From assembly GCA_030837305.1 (NCBI GenBank), contig JAUPKT010000102.1, positions 1 through 7,495 on the forward strand: a stretch of 7,495 nt of DNA. Reading direction: 5' to 3'. The position numbers were made by a program, and so were the translations under genes. Origin of the DNA: Thermodesulfobacteriota bacterium (GTDB lineage Bacteria; Desulfobacterota; Desulfomonilia; Desulfomonilales; Desulfomonilaceae). Below are positions 1 to 6,790 of the stretch, one piece after another. The stretch's first letter is position 1. Each line of letters starts with the position of its first letter. Below the pieces are notes generated by a model. It made no database searches and was not told the origin of the DNA. It was given only the letters and a program-made list of their open reading frames with translations.

Positions 1-661
1 ACGTGAATGTCGTCTCTGCACCGACTATGAGACATAAGGCAAGGCATACTGTTAGTATTTGCCCCAATTCATTTTCATTGGTGCCGACCGATAACCTCAT
101 CTGAACTTCTGAGGTGACAAAAGCCTCGATGCCGAGAATCAAGATCGCCACAACCAGTGCTGATCCCGCAATAATTCCTCCCACCGACAAGAAACGGAGT
201 TGATCATGGTTTCTGAGAATTATTACAAATAGAAAAGGGAAGAAGCCTGTCAAAACAGGAGTTTGAATTGATTCCAGAAAAAGCTCATTGAAACCGGGTG
301 TAAACAATGTAGTAGTAAGACTGAACACGAGGGCAAATGCGTACCATCGCAAGCTCTTAGATATATTGGGAAAAGCTAATATGCCCATACCCAGTCTGAG
401 TACCAGAGCCACGATTGTAAGAGCTGTCACGCCTTTGGTCATCGAGAAAGCATCTGGGATCAGGGTAAAACCAAACCACGGAAGGCTTGCAACGGCTAGG
501 GTCAACCCCAGTAAAGGTTCCACCAAAACAGAAATTGATGAGAAGAAGGATAAAGCGTAGACAGCTTCCTTGGGATATGCGTTGAAGAAAGCTACACAAG
601 ACACGAGGCAACCGATGACAAAAATTCCTAATGCAAGCTGGAGGTTGCTTCGAAGCATCAT
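1..661 (-). CDS. O-antigen ligase/polymerase-like (Wzy/WaaL) membrane protein, partial, C-terminus beyond left edge
   Basis: Translating the minus strand from the ATG at 661-659 gives 220 codons without a stop up to the window edge, so the gene is cut at its 3' end. The product is strongly hydrophobic, with about seven likely membrane segments (roughly residues 8-25, 35-65, 78-96, 104-120, 134-149, 158-178, 200-214). Near the end, residues 189-200 read RLSVGTNENELG. This resembles the R-x-x-G-T-x-x-x-N-E-L-G loop that opens the Wzy_C/O-antigen ligase domain; the catalytic loop expected further on is outside the window. Proteins of this family polymerise lipid-linked repeat units or ligate glycan to lipid A at the periplasmic face. 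The start lies 22 bp after the flippase stop, so it is probably the third gene of the operon. A second ATG follows immediately at 658. The Shine-Dalgarno sequence is weak (GGAA about 8 bases upstream). Polymerase versus ligase cannot be decided from this fragment. Confidence 0.75.
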   Translation of the reverse strand, partial: MMLRSNLQLALGIFVIGCLVSCVAFFNAYPKEAVYALSFFSSISVLVEPLLGLTLAVASLPWFGFTLIPDAFSMTKGVTALTIVALVLRLGMGILAFPNISKSLRWYAFALVFSLTTTLFTPGFNELFLESIQTPVLTGFFPFLFVIILRNHDQLRFLSVGGIIAGSALVVAILILGIEAFVTSEVQMRLSVGTNENELGQILTVCLALCLIVGAETTFT

Positions 662-683
662 GGTTGTCGTTCCATAATAACCG

Positions 684-1955
684 TCAGTTGTCCCGCCGTC
701 TTATCCAGGAATATGTGGTATAAAGAATGAGGACACAGGAAAAAATATACATGCATGAGGTAGCCAACGCGAGTCCAGGGAGCCCTAGTCTGGGCATCAG
801 GAGGAAGTTTAGCCCGATTTTTGCCGCCGTAGTAATAAGACTAACTTTCATCAGTACTTGATTCTGAAAAGTTGACGAAAGAAACCCTACTCCGGTTATC
901 CCTATGAGATAGAAAGGGACCTGTAAAACGGCCATTCTTTGCACGCTGCTTACCATTTGAGTGTCGTCTTCGGTGAACATCCCCCGCTGATAGACTGTTC
1001 GCACAATAAGATCAGACCAATGAAACGTTGCGAGGGTAATGGGGACGGTTACTATCAGCATCACAAGAATGTAGAAAACAAGAGTGCGACGTAGCTCCTT
1101 GATATTCCCGTCACTGGATAGTGCTGAAAAATGAGGTAATATTGCTGTGCTCAAGGCCATTGAGACCAAACTTTGAAATGCTAGCGCCAAGGTATTACCG
1201 TAGTTGAGTGCAGCAACACTCCCCTGCCCTAGCGAAGATGCCATCACTTGGTCCACCAACAAAGTTGAGCCTAAGAAAGCAGCGCCGATAAACATCGACA
1301 AATATTGTCTTAGGGTTTGCGTCGTTCTTGGGCTCAAACCTGACCAACTTGGCAGCAGGCTAATATTTTTCTTTGCCAGACATAGACCCAGAATTGCCAG
1401 ATAAATTACAGCTCCGAATAACACCCCAACGGGAAGAACATATATCCCCAAGATACTGCCGACGAGCCACACGGACACGACTGCAAACAAGCTCTGAACT
1501 CCTCGTGCGATTCCGGGCATGGCAAAAGAGTTCAAGGCATTGAGTGTTGCCGACCACTGAACAGTAATCCCAGTAACGATCATTGATGGAATCAAGATGT
1601 AATAAAGGTTAGCGGCCAGATTAAGCGTTTGGGCATCAAAGCCTATGCAAATGAGTGCCAGCAGATACTTTCCTGAGAGAATGGATATGATTCCGATCAC
1701 TAATAAGCTTGCAATCAATAGCGTGCTAAGGTTGGAAAATAATTTCTGGGCAGATTCATGGCCCTCATTTTTCATGGCGGATATGAAGGCAGGAACCATG
1801 GCAGCCGCAAAACCACTTGTGACAAGATTGATAATATAGTTGGGGACGGTGTTGGCCATGACAAAGGCATCCATCTCAGCACCAGCGCCAAACCATGATG
1901 CGGTAACCACGGAGTAAAGGAAAACCATCGCCATAGCGAACAGTTGGGTCACCAT
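684..1955 (-). CDS. MurJ/MviN-fold lipid-linked oligosaccharide flippase (Wzx-like), N-terminus probably incomplete
   Basis: A 423-residue polytopic protein of the MOP superfamily. The segment WFGAGAEMDAF, followed by a VPN-x(7)-SGFAAAMVP region, aligns well with the MurJ stretch around its conserved Asp39 and the following TM2. The protein ends just after a segment equivalent to MurJ TM12. It therefore lacks TM13-14, which form the lipid-tail groove in lipid II flippases (MurJ is about 510 residues). With neighbouring chain-length and polymerase/ligase genes, the likely job is moving undecaprenyl-linked repeat units across the inner membrane. Positions matching the MurJ arginines R18, R24 and R52 are not arginine here, which argues against lipid II as substrate. 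The ATG at 1955 has no clear Shine-Dalgarno sequence and falls inside predicted TM1. The same frame stays open and family-like upstream to a TAG at 2124-2126, beyond which an in-frame ATG at 2183 overlaps the previous gene's stop. The gene may therefore be broken or misread at its 5' end. Confidence 0.8.
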   Translation of the reverse strand: MVTQLFAMAMVFLYSVVTASWFGAGAEMDAFVMANTVPNYIINLVTSGFAAAMVPAFISAMKNEGHESAQKLFSNLSTLLIASLLVIGIISILSGKYLLALICIGFDAQTLNLAANLYYILIPSMIVTGITVQWSATLNALNSFAMPGIARGVQSLFAVVSVWLVGSILGIYVLPVGVLFGAVIYLAILGLCLAKKNISLLPSWSGLSPRTTQTLRQYLSMFIGAAFLGSTLLVDQVMASSLGQGSVAALNYGNTLALAFQSLVSMALSTAILPHFSALSSDGNIKELRRTLVFYILVMLIVTVPITLATFHWSDLIVRTVYQRGMFTEDDTQMVSSVQRMAVLQVPFYLIGITGVGFLSSTFQNQVLMKVSLITTAAKIGLNFLLMPRLGLPGLALATSCMYIFSCVLILYTTYSWIRRRDN

Positions 1956-2183
1956 GACGACGGTAGAATCTTCGAATATCCGGCCGATTGCGGTGGAGCG
2001 GATCCTGGAAATGAGGTCAACGAAAAAAGGATTGTTTATGAAAGGCGTTTTCAGTGCAAACCTCGATATTCTGCTTGAGCCGGCCGAAAGGTGTGCCCAC
2101 TCATTTCCTTTACCGGGCTCGTCCTATCTATTGGGGCCACTGGGGAATAGTCTGGGGAGGGGTGTATCCGCGACTCCGCTCAT
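1956..2183 (-). pseudogene. Interrupted 5' end of the flippase gene (in-frame TAG)
   Basis: An ATG at 2183-2181 forms an ATGA overlap with the TGA stop of the chain-length gene (2182-2180), the usual arrangement for translational coupling. It is exactly in frame with the flippase (76 codons before the ATG at 1955). Nineteen codons are read before a TAG at 2126-2124. The next 56 codons are open but contain no ATG, GTG or TTG. They end in a stretch (IRSTAIGRIFEDSTVV) that aligns with the N-terminal helix and start of TM1 in MurJ-like proteins. The simplest reading is one gene of about 499 codons carrying an amber nonsense change or a sequence error. That the segment belongs to the flippase is inferred from frame and alignment by eye. 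Confidence 0.55.
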
Positions 2184-3625
2184 TTCTTACTTTTCTGAAA
2201 GGAGGAAATAGACCCCAAGACGTCCAGACCCAAGTGGCTTGTTACCTGTTCGGGCCGTCTAATTGTCTGATCCAGGGACGTGAAGAACAGGACGAGCCAA
2301 AGACCTGCGCCAAGTCCGAGCAAGACACCTATGGCCAAGTTGAGTACCTTGTTGGGAGATACTGGTCTTAGTGGAGGCACGGCCTCATCAATCACAACAA
2401 TACTCGCTGTCTTGTAAACGCTCATTTCCGCTGCCATTCGAGAGCTTTCCAGTTCTTGCTGCACCTTCTTGTAGATTTCGGCATGGTTCTGAACCTCTCT
2501 CCGTAAATTTTCGAAGGTTACTCGATTGGCAGCTATTTCTCCCATAGTCTCTTCGATTTGCTTTGTCCGCTCTTGCATGAAATCAAGTTTTTCTCTTCCT
2601 GCCAGGGTTTCCACATTTCTATTTTGAAAAAGGAGGCTTTCCGCAGACTGGATTTCATACTGAAGCATTTGCACCTCCGGTGCAGTATCGGTCCAACGCT
2701 GTTTCACCTCCGCTAGTTTGGCTCTGAGATCCACCAGCTTGTCCTGCAGATGAACTTGAGAGAGATTCTTGGAACTACTTTCCAATGGGACAAACATTCC
2801 CTTCTGTTCATTACGAAGATCCTGATAGAGTGCGTCGGTTCTCGATCTCTCTGCCCAATCGGCGGCCAGGAGTTCATAGGTTTCCATAAATTTGAAAGAC
2901 CCCGAAAAACTGGAGGAAGACGACTCTTTTTGCAGCTCGATGAGTTGAATCAACTTGGGACCGAGCTTGGCCTCAAAATCTTGGAGTTTGTCTTCACTCT
3001 CTTTAAGTTGTCCTGCAACCTGATCACGCTGGGTCTCGAGGAATCTATACGAGCTGTGAGCGATTCCGCTTTTGAGTTCGAAGTAATAGTCTATGTAGGT
3101 TCGGGCGAAGAGGTTTGCCAAATAGGCCGCCTCTTCTGATGAGCGTCCCTTGGCCTTAAGTTCAATGAAATTGGAACCTCCCTCCCTGGGATCAATCTTG
3201 GCCTCAACATTCTTCTGAAGCTTGGCTATGATGCCGGCCCGCTGTGCGGGGGGCAGATCGGTGATGCTTGCGTCAGTTTTTCCAGAAGAATACTCGGGCG
3301 GCAAAGTTTCCAAAACACGAGTGGCAACAACATTGCTCAGGATGAGCCCTTGTTGATCCTTTAGAAATGACGACTGGGCTTGTTCCCTTCGAAAGGGATC
3401 AGCCGAGCGTTGTTCCTGTGCCCATATTTTGGTAGAGGCCTGATAAACTTTCGGCATCAAGAAGCTTATTATCAGGGCAAGGCAGGGAGGGATGAGAAGG
3501 GAGACAAAGAAAATTCCTTTTCGAATATAGATCGCTTCGACGATGTATCTCAGCCAATGCACATTGTAACTTTGGCTGGATGAGGGCTCAGGAGAGGAGA
3601 CCCCTCTGCTCTCGTCGACCTTCAT
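2180..3625 (-). CDS. Wzz/GumC-like polysaccharide chain-length determinant (polysaccharide co-polymerase), no kinase domain
   Basis: A 481-residue inner-membrane protein with the typical co-polymerase layout. It has a short cytoplasmic N-terminus, TM1 at about 38-57, a large periplasmic region with coiled-coil helices (about 193-233 and 294-402), then TM2 at about 427-449 and a short cytoplasmic tail. Just before TM2 lies the proline-rich motif VPPLRPVSPNK (416-426), and TM2 is glycine-rich, both hallmarks of Wzz/GumC proteins. The periplasmic WTDTAPEVQML stretch (311-321) matches a conserved loop of the family. The protein ends about 30 residues after TM2, so it lacks the Walker-motif tyrosine kinase domain fused in Wzc-type proteins. 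Its role would be to set glycan length with the Wzy polymerase. The start at 3625 is supported by an AGGA Shine-Dalgarno sequence 8 bases upstream. It appears to be the first gene of the operon; its TGA overlaps the presumed flippase ATG. Confidence 0.9.
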   Translation of the reverse strand: MKVDESRGVSSPEPSSSQSYNVHWLRYIVEAIYIRKGIFFVSLLIPPCLALIISFLMPKVYQASTKIWAQEQRSADPFRREQAQSSFLKDQQGLILSNVVATRVLETLPPEYSSGKTDASITDLPPAQRAGIIAKLQKNVEAKIDPREGGSNFIELKAKGRSSEEAAYLANLFARTYIDYYFELKSGIAHSSYRFLETQRDQVAGQLKESEDKLQDFEAKLGPKLIQLIELQKESSSSSFSGSFKFMETYELLAADWAERSRTDALYQDLRNEQKGMFVPLESSSKNLSQVHLQDKLVDLRAKLAEVKQRWTDTAPEVQMLQYEIQSAESLLFQNRNVETLAGREKLDFMQERTKQIEETMGEIAANRVTFENLRREVQNHAEIYKKVQQELESSRMAAEMSVYKTASIVVIDEAVPPLRPVSPNKVLNLAIGVLLGLGAGLWLVLFFTSLDQTIRRPEQVTSHLGLDVLGSISSFQKSKK

Positions 3626-3704
3626 GACTAGGGTCCTGTGTTTGGCTTTGATCTCATGCCACTATGGAATCCAAGGGACAAGTCGGCCGGCCACCCACCT
3701 AAGC

Positions 3705-3748
3705 AAAAACCGGACTGCCTCACCTCGCTTTGCAGGCACGCCGGCTTC
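3705..3748 (-). terminator. Possible attenuator or intrinsic terminator in the operon leader
   Basis: Read on the minus strand, CCGG (3744-3741) and TGCCT (3738-3734 as its complement, AGGCA on plus) pair with AGGCA (3720-3716) and CCGG (3713-3710). They enclose a 13-nt loop (3721-3733) and a 2x2 internal mismatch. Five T residues follow directly (3709-3705), and part of that tract can extend the stem by A-T and G-T pairs. It sits between the predicted promoter and the chain-length start codon, so it would act on the operon's own transcript. Stability was not calculated. Confidence 0.35.
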
Positions 3749-3829
3749 CCAGTGCATGTTGTCTCTCTGAACGCAAATTATTATCGAATGTGCATGCAGG
3801 CCTCATGCTGTCCGGCCGATTTGAGCGGT

Positions 3830-3858
3830 CACATATCTACATTTCGGAAAAAAGTCAA
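3830..3858 (-). promoter_or_regulatory. Candidate sigma70 promoter of the polysaccharide operon
   Basis: On the minus strand, TTGACT (3858-3853; 5 of 6 match to TTGACA) is followed after a 17-bp spacer by TATGTG (3835-3830; 4 of 6 match to TATAAT). Transcription would start near 3823, leaving a leader of about 200 nt before the ATG at 3625. The direction and distance suit the operon beginning with the chain-length gene. This is consensus matching only. Confidence 0.45.
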
Positions 3859-3893
3859 GAACGAAGCATAAGATACCAAAACCAATATTGAAC

Positions 3894-3909
3894 TCATGAA
3901 CATTCATGA
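3894..3909. promoter_or_regulatory. Paired palindromic TCATGA site, possible regulator binding site
   Basis: Two copies of the self-complementary hexamer TCATGA (3894-3899 and 3904-3909) are separated by 4 bp. Their centres are 10 bp apart, one helical turn. The midpoint is about 78 bp upstream of the predicted transcription start at 3823, a usual distance for an activator site. No regulator gene is in the window and I do not recognise the motif as a known operator. Confidence 0.3.
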
Positions 3910-4085
3910 AAAATGAAGAGAAACGGTAACCGGGAAACTAGGGACCAGGAAGGGTTGGGGCAGCCACCACAGTGAGCGCTGATGGCCTTTACAGGGTGTT
4001 GAAAGACATTCTTTTTCTGTAGGAGACAGGTCATGGTTGTCCCTTGTCATAAGCAAATGCCTGTCGCTGGACATATAGGTTGTCT

Positions 4086-4316
4086 CTACTTGTCGAGCCT
4101 CTCTCGAAGCTCCGGGCATTGATCCATTGCTTTACGCAGCTCAATGAGAGCCGAAAGCCATTCTTCGCGGAGCCGTCCTGATTCCTCCACCATTTGTGCC
4201 CTTCGCTCTTTACCCACATCAGGTTCTTTCAACTCGTCAATCAACACTTGTCTCTTACGATGAGGCCCAACGGCCTTATCGAAGGCTGCTCTGACCGGAT
4301 CTAACGGATTGCTCAT
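4086..4316 (-). CDS. Hypothetical small charged helical protein (76 aa)
   Basis: A 76-residue soluble protein that I do not recognise. It begins MSNPLDPVRAAF and is rich in Lys, Arg, Glu and Asp. Long stretches have an amphipathic helical pattern (about 8-32 and 36-76). It has one Cys (67), no signal peptide and no membrane segment. The start at 4316 is chosen because AGGGAGGA (4328-4321) lies 4 bases upstream; an in-frame ATG at 4385 would add 23 residues but lacks such a site. The stop codon is TAG. The gene is divergent from lutA and separated from the polysaccharide operon by about 460 bp, so it looks monocistronic. Its composition suits a small cytoplasmic or partner-binding protein, but the sequence does not support naming a function. 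Confidence 0.6.
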   Translation of the reverse strand: MSNPLDPVRAAFDKAVGPHRKRQVLIDELKEPDVGKERRAQMVEESGRLREEWLSALIELRKAMDQCPELRERLDK

Positions 4317-4328
4317 TCTATCCTCCCT
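4317..4328 (-). promoter_or_regulatory. Strong Shine-Dalgarno that fixes the start of the 76-aa gene
   Basis: On the minus strand, AGGGAGGA (4328-4321) is followed by TAGA and the ATG at 4316. This near-perfect ribosome binding site favours the 76-residue form over the longer frame beginning at 4385. Confidence 0.7.
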
Positions 4329-4685
4329 TGAAGCTGTTAGGTATATGGCAGCATCAGTTTCATGGGTGAATCCTCTGCCTCCCACCTACCACAGATGCTC
4401 ATCAATTATGGTCTTCAGTGAGATCTCCTGCGAGATTTTCTTTTCTAAACGAAGTTTTTCTTTTTTCGGTCAAACAGGAGTATATTGAGTGTGCGTACCC
4501 AGGGATCTTTGACCACATTTGCATCTTGAGGATCTCACGCCCCTGCATGGACGCCTCGACGCTGTGGGATCTGCACTTTATGAGTCACTATATCAAGAAA
4601 TCATCGGAAAGATAATCCAATAACGGTCCTCTCGCCAGAGAGTTTCTCTTTTTTTGGTGTTCGGTACTACAGTGAAGGAGAAATC
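4329..4685. other. Divergent non-coding region between the 76-aa gene and lutA
   Basis: About 350 bp without a supported gene. A 65-codon plus-strand frame here begins with GTG, has no Shine-Dalgarno sequence and resembles no protein I know. Weak promoter-like pieces are present. A TATATT -10 candidate lies at 4481-4486 on the plus strand with no good -35. On the minus strand, TTGACC (4473-4468) is followed 18 bp later by a poor TTTAGA. GATAAT at 4611-4616 (plus) also lacks a partner. The region also holds the small hairpin at 4629-4655 and the lutA Shine-Dalgarno AAGGAG (4675-4680). I could not recognise a LldR/LutR-type operator. Confidence 0.5.
4629..4655 (+). terminator. Weak hairpin plus T-rich tract in the lutA leader
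   Basis: CTCTC (4629-4633) and GAGAG (4638-4642) form a 5-bp stem with a GCCA loop. A T-rich stretch follows, ending in seven consecutive T (4649-4655). No plus-strand gene precedes it in the window, so it could be an attenuator in the lutAB leader or simply chance. The stem is short. Confidence 0.25.
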
Positions 4686-5411
4686 ATGCGCGTTCAGTTT
4701 TTTAGTAGTTGTCTTGTGGACACCTTTTATCCGGAAACAGGGGAGGCTGCAATAAAGCTTCTTCGTCATTTTGGTTGCGAGGTTGTCTATCCGAAAGGCC
4801 AAACATGTTGCGGGAAGCCGGCTGATAGTGGGGGATACTCCAAGGAGGCTCGAATCGCAGCAAAACATTTCATAAAGGTGTTCTCAGGTCACGATCCCAT
4901 AGTTGTTCCATCGGGATCCTGCGCCTCAATGGTCAAGAACCATTACCCTTCCTTGTTTGAGCATGATCACCGCATGAAGGAGAAGGCCGTGGAGGTGGGG
5001 GAGAGAATTTTCGAGTTAAGCCAGTTCTTGGTTCATGTGCTCAAGGCCCATGAAAAAGGTTTCCTTGGCCGTGGAGTCGTTACATACCATGCTTCTTGTC
5101 AGCTCACGCGAGAATTAAATGTTCGAGAAGAGCCCCTATTACTCATACAATCTATGAAAGGTGCGGAATTCAGGCCCATGCCTTATGCAGACCGCTGCTG
5201 CGGATTCGGCGGGATATTCATGATGAAACTTCCCGAGGTTTCCATGGCCATGGCAGACGACAAGCTTGATACGATACTGTCTACAGGAGCGGACACAGTA
5301 ACCGGCTGTGACCACGGCTGCCTGATGAATATACAGGATGCCGTGAAGAGGCGGGGATCGGACATTCAGGTGAAGCATTTGGCAGTCATTCTTGAGGAGG
5401 GATTGCAATGA
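4686..5411 (+). CDS. lutA: LutA/LldE-type (Fe-S)-binding subunit of L-lactate oxidation complex
   Basis: A 241-residue cytoplasmic protein built from two CCG domains, the cysteine-rich domain also found in heterodisulfide reductase HdrB and glycolate oxidase GlcF. The first domain shows C9, the TCCGKP motif (C41-C42) and SGSCASM (C79). The second shows HASC (C138), RCCGFGG (C171-C172) and CDHGC (C208, C212). This pattern and the length match LutA (YkgE in E. coli), which works with LutB and LutC to oxidise L-lactate to pyruvate. The single-Cys SGSC-x-x-M version in domain one is normal for the family. AAGGAG (4675-4680) lies 5 bases before the ATG. The stop overlaps the lutB start (ATGA), indicating translational coupling. 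A glycolate- or other hydroxyacid-related role cannot be excluded from sequence alone, but the pairing with a LUD-domain protein favours lactate. Confidence 0.9.
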   Translation: MRVQFFSSCLVDTFYPETGEAAIKLLRHFGCEVVYPKGQTCCGKPADSGGYSKEARIAAKHFIKVFSGHDPIVVPSGSCASMVKNHYPSLFEHDHRMKEKAVEVGERIFELSQFLVHVLKAHEKGFLGRGVVTYHASCQLTRELNVREEPLLLIQSMKGAEFRPMPYADRCCGFGGIFMMKLPEVSMAMADDKLDTILSTGADTVTGCDHGCLMNIQDAVKRRGSDIQVKHLAVILEEGLQ

Positions 5412-6760
5412 GTCCTAAATGGAGACCTGTTCCTTTCAGAGTAAATGCTGCCACCGCGCTTCGGGATCCGTCCCTCCGCAAAGCCATGAACCACGCCACT
5501 GAAATATTTGGTAAGAAAAGGTCGGACGCTTTTACTGCTAAGCCAATAGAAGAATGGAGAGAGGAAGCTTCCGAGATTCGGATGAATGTCTTATCGGGCC
5601 TTTCCCAGTATGTTGACGCGTTTGCAGCCTCCGCAACCAAGGCTGGGGCAATTGTTTACAGAGCTGCTGACGCAGCCTTGGCGTGCAGCATTGTCGGCAA
5701 TATTCTGAAGGACCGCAATGTGAGAAAGGTCGTAAAATCCAAGTCCATGGTGACCGAAGAAATCGCACTCAATTCACACCTGGAAAATTTGGCGTTGGAG
5801 GTCGTCGAGACGGATTTGGGCGAGTACATCATTCAGTTGGCTCAAGAACACCCTTCACACATTATTGTCCCTGCTATTCACAAGAATAGGCAGCAAGTGG
5901 GGAAGCTTTTTGCCTCCCGCCTCCATTTGGATTACAGTGAAGACCCCTTTGCACTCACGAAGATGGCACGACGGATATTGCGGGAGCATTTTCTCACAGC
6001 TCAGGCAGGCATATCCGGGGCAAATTTTGCCATCTCCGACTCAGGGAGTATCATCCTTTTCACCAACGAGGGAAACGGTCGCATGGTGACGACCTTGCCA
6101 CCGCTCCACATCGTGGTGGTGTCTATTGAGAAAATGCTTCCCTCTCTCTCGGTATTACCCAAGTTCATGCGTCTCTTGCCTCGGTCTGCAACCGGTCAGA
6201 CCATGACCAGTTATATGTCGGTAATCTCAGGAACAAGGAGAAAGGATGATACCACCGGAGCGCGTGAGCTTCACATTGTCTTGGTTGACAACGGGCGATC
6301 CGACATTCTGAAGGGAGAGTTTTTCGAAATACTGAAGTGCATTAGGTGCGGCGCGTGCATGAACTCATGCCCTGTCTATCGCTTGGTTGGCGGCCATGCG
6401 TACGAATCCACCTACCCTGGCCCCATGGGGGTTATCCTCACAACGCTCCTTGAAGGCATGCAGAAAGCGCACCCTCTCCTCGATGCAACGACTCTCTGTG
6501 GCGCCTGCGCCGACGTGTGCCCTGTGAAGGTTCCACTTCCCATGATTCTAAGAAGACTGCGAGAAAAACGCCACGAAGCGGGTTTCTTGCCGGTGAGTGA
6601 GCGTGGAGCAATGTCTCTGTTTGGACTGGCCGCAGGTGCACAGTCAGCCTTTCATGTCGGCCAGTCCTTCAGTCGGGCTTTATGGGCCACGGCATCCAAA
6701 CTCTCCCCCACACTAAAGCGAATGCCTCGGCCGGCCGCTCAATTCCTGAGACAGCGATGA
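5408..6760 (+). CDS. lutB: LutB/LldF-type iron-sulfur LUD-domain protein of L-lactate oxidation
   Basis: A 450-residue protein, close to the usual LutB length. The N-terminal two thirds form the LUD domain. Its signature lies at about 201-247, including GISGANFAISDSGS, the NEGNGR motif (220-225) and the following SIEK. A ferredoxin-like part follows with CIRCGACMNSCP (C311, C314, C317, C321) and LCGACADVCPV (C364, C367, C371), ligands for two [4Fe-4S] clusters. The intervening GGHAY...YPGPMG stretch (328-341) is typical of LutB/YkgF. Together with LutA it would pass electrons from lactate oxidation towards the respiratory chain. The start at 5408 overlaps the lutA TGA, and GAGGAGGG (5394-5401) lies 6 bases upstream. 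The gene ends with three consecutive in-frame TGA codons (6758-6766). No lutC follows; the next gene is convergent. Confidence 0.93.
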   Translation: MSPKWRPVPFRVNAATALRDPSLRKAMNHATEIFGKKRSDAFTAKPIEEWREEASEIRMNVLSGLSQYVDAFAASATKAGAIVYRAADAALACSIVGNILKDRNVRKVVKSKSMVTEEIALNSHLENLALEVVETDLGEYIIQLAQEHPSHIIVPAIHKNRQQVGKLFASRLHLDYSEDPFALTKMARRILREHFLTAQAGISGANFAISDSGSIILFTNEGNGRMVTTLPPLHIVVVSIEKMLPSLSVLPKFMRLLPRSATGQTMTSYMSVISGTRRKDDTTGARELHIVLVDNGRSDILKGEFFEILKCIRCGACMNSCPVYRLVGGHAYESTYPGPMGVILTTLLEGMQKAHPLLDATTLCGACADVCPVKVPLPMILRRLREKRHEAGFLPVSERGAMSLFGLAAGAQSAFHVGQSFSRALWATASKLSPTLKRMPRPAAQFLRQR

Positions 6761-6790
6761 TGATGAGAAGTCTTGAGAAGTGCCATAAAT

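Larger units (their letters stand above)
3626..4085. other. Intergenic leader and upstream region of the polysaccharide operon
   Basis: About 460 bp without a credible gene. Open frames here lack Shine-Dalgarno support and show no recognisable protein features. The half next to the chain-length gene contains, in minus-strand order, a paired TCATGA site (3894-3909), a sigma70-like promoter (3830-3858) and a terminator-like hairpin (3705-3748), listed separately. The half next to the small hypothetical gene (3910-4085) shows only a loose inverted repeat, GACAGG at 4025-4030 with CCTGTC at 4060-4065, and no T-tract. No JUMPstart/ops element (GGCGGTAG) was found in the leader. Confidence 0.6.

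Noticed and set aside
288..560. Plus-strand 90-codon open frame
   Set aside because: It lies opposite the O-antigen ligase-like gene, whose minus-strand frame is open for 220 codons with membrane segments and a family motif.
1979..3821. Repeated 11-mer TCCGGCCGATT (1979 and 3811) and several CGGCCGG sites
   Set aside because: An 11-mer pair is expected by chance in a window this long, and the sites have no consistent placement relative to genes.
3918..4080. CCCGGTTACCG on the minus strand, resembling the 3' end of a GEMM-I cyclic-di-GMP riboswitch
   Set aside because: The other conserved GEMM parts (the GGCAAACC-like segment, ACGCAAAGCC and the paired hairpins) could not be found in the right order.
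4033..4122. 29-codon plus-strand ORF with an AGGAG site 7 bases before its ATG
   Set aside because: The ribosome binding site is good, but the peptide has no recognisable feature and the ORF runs antisense into the 76-aa gene; most likely chance.
4418..4615. 65-codon plus-strand frame upstream of lutA
   Set aside because: It begins with GTG, has no Shine-Dalgarno sequence, and its composition does not resemble a known protein.
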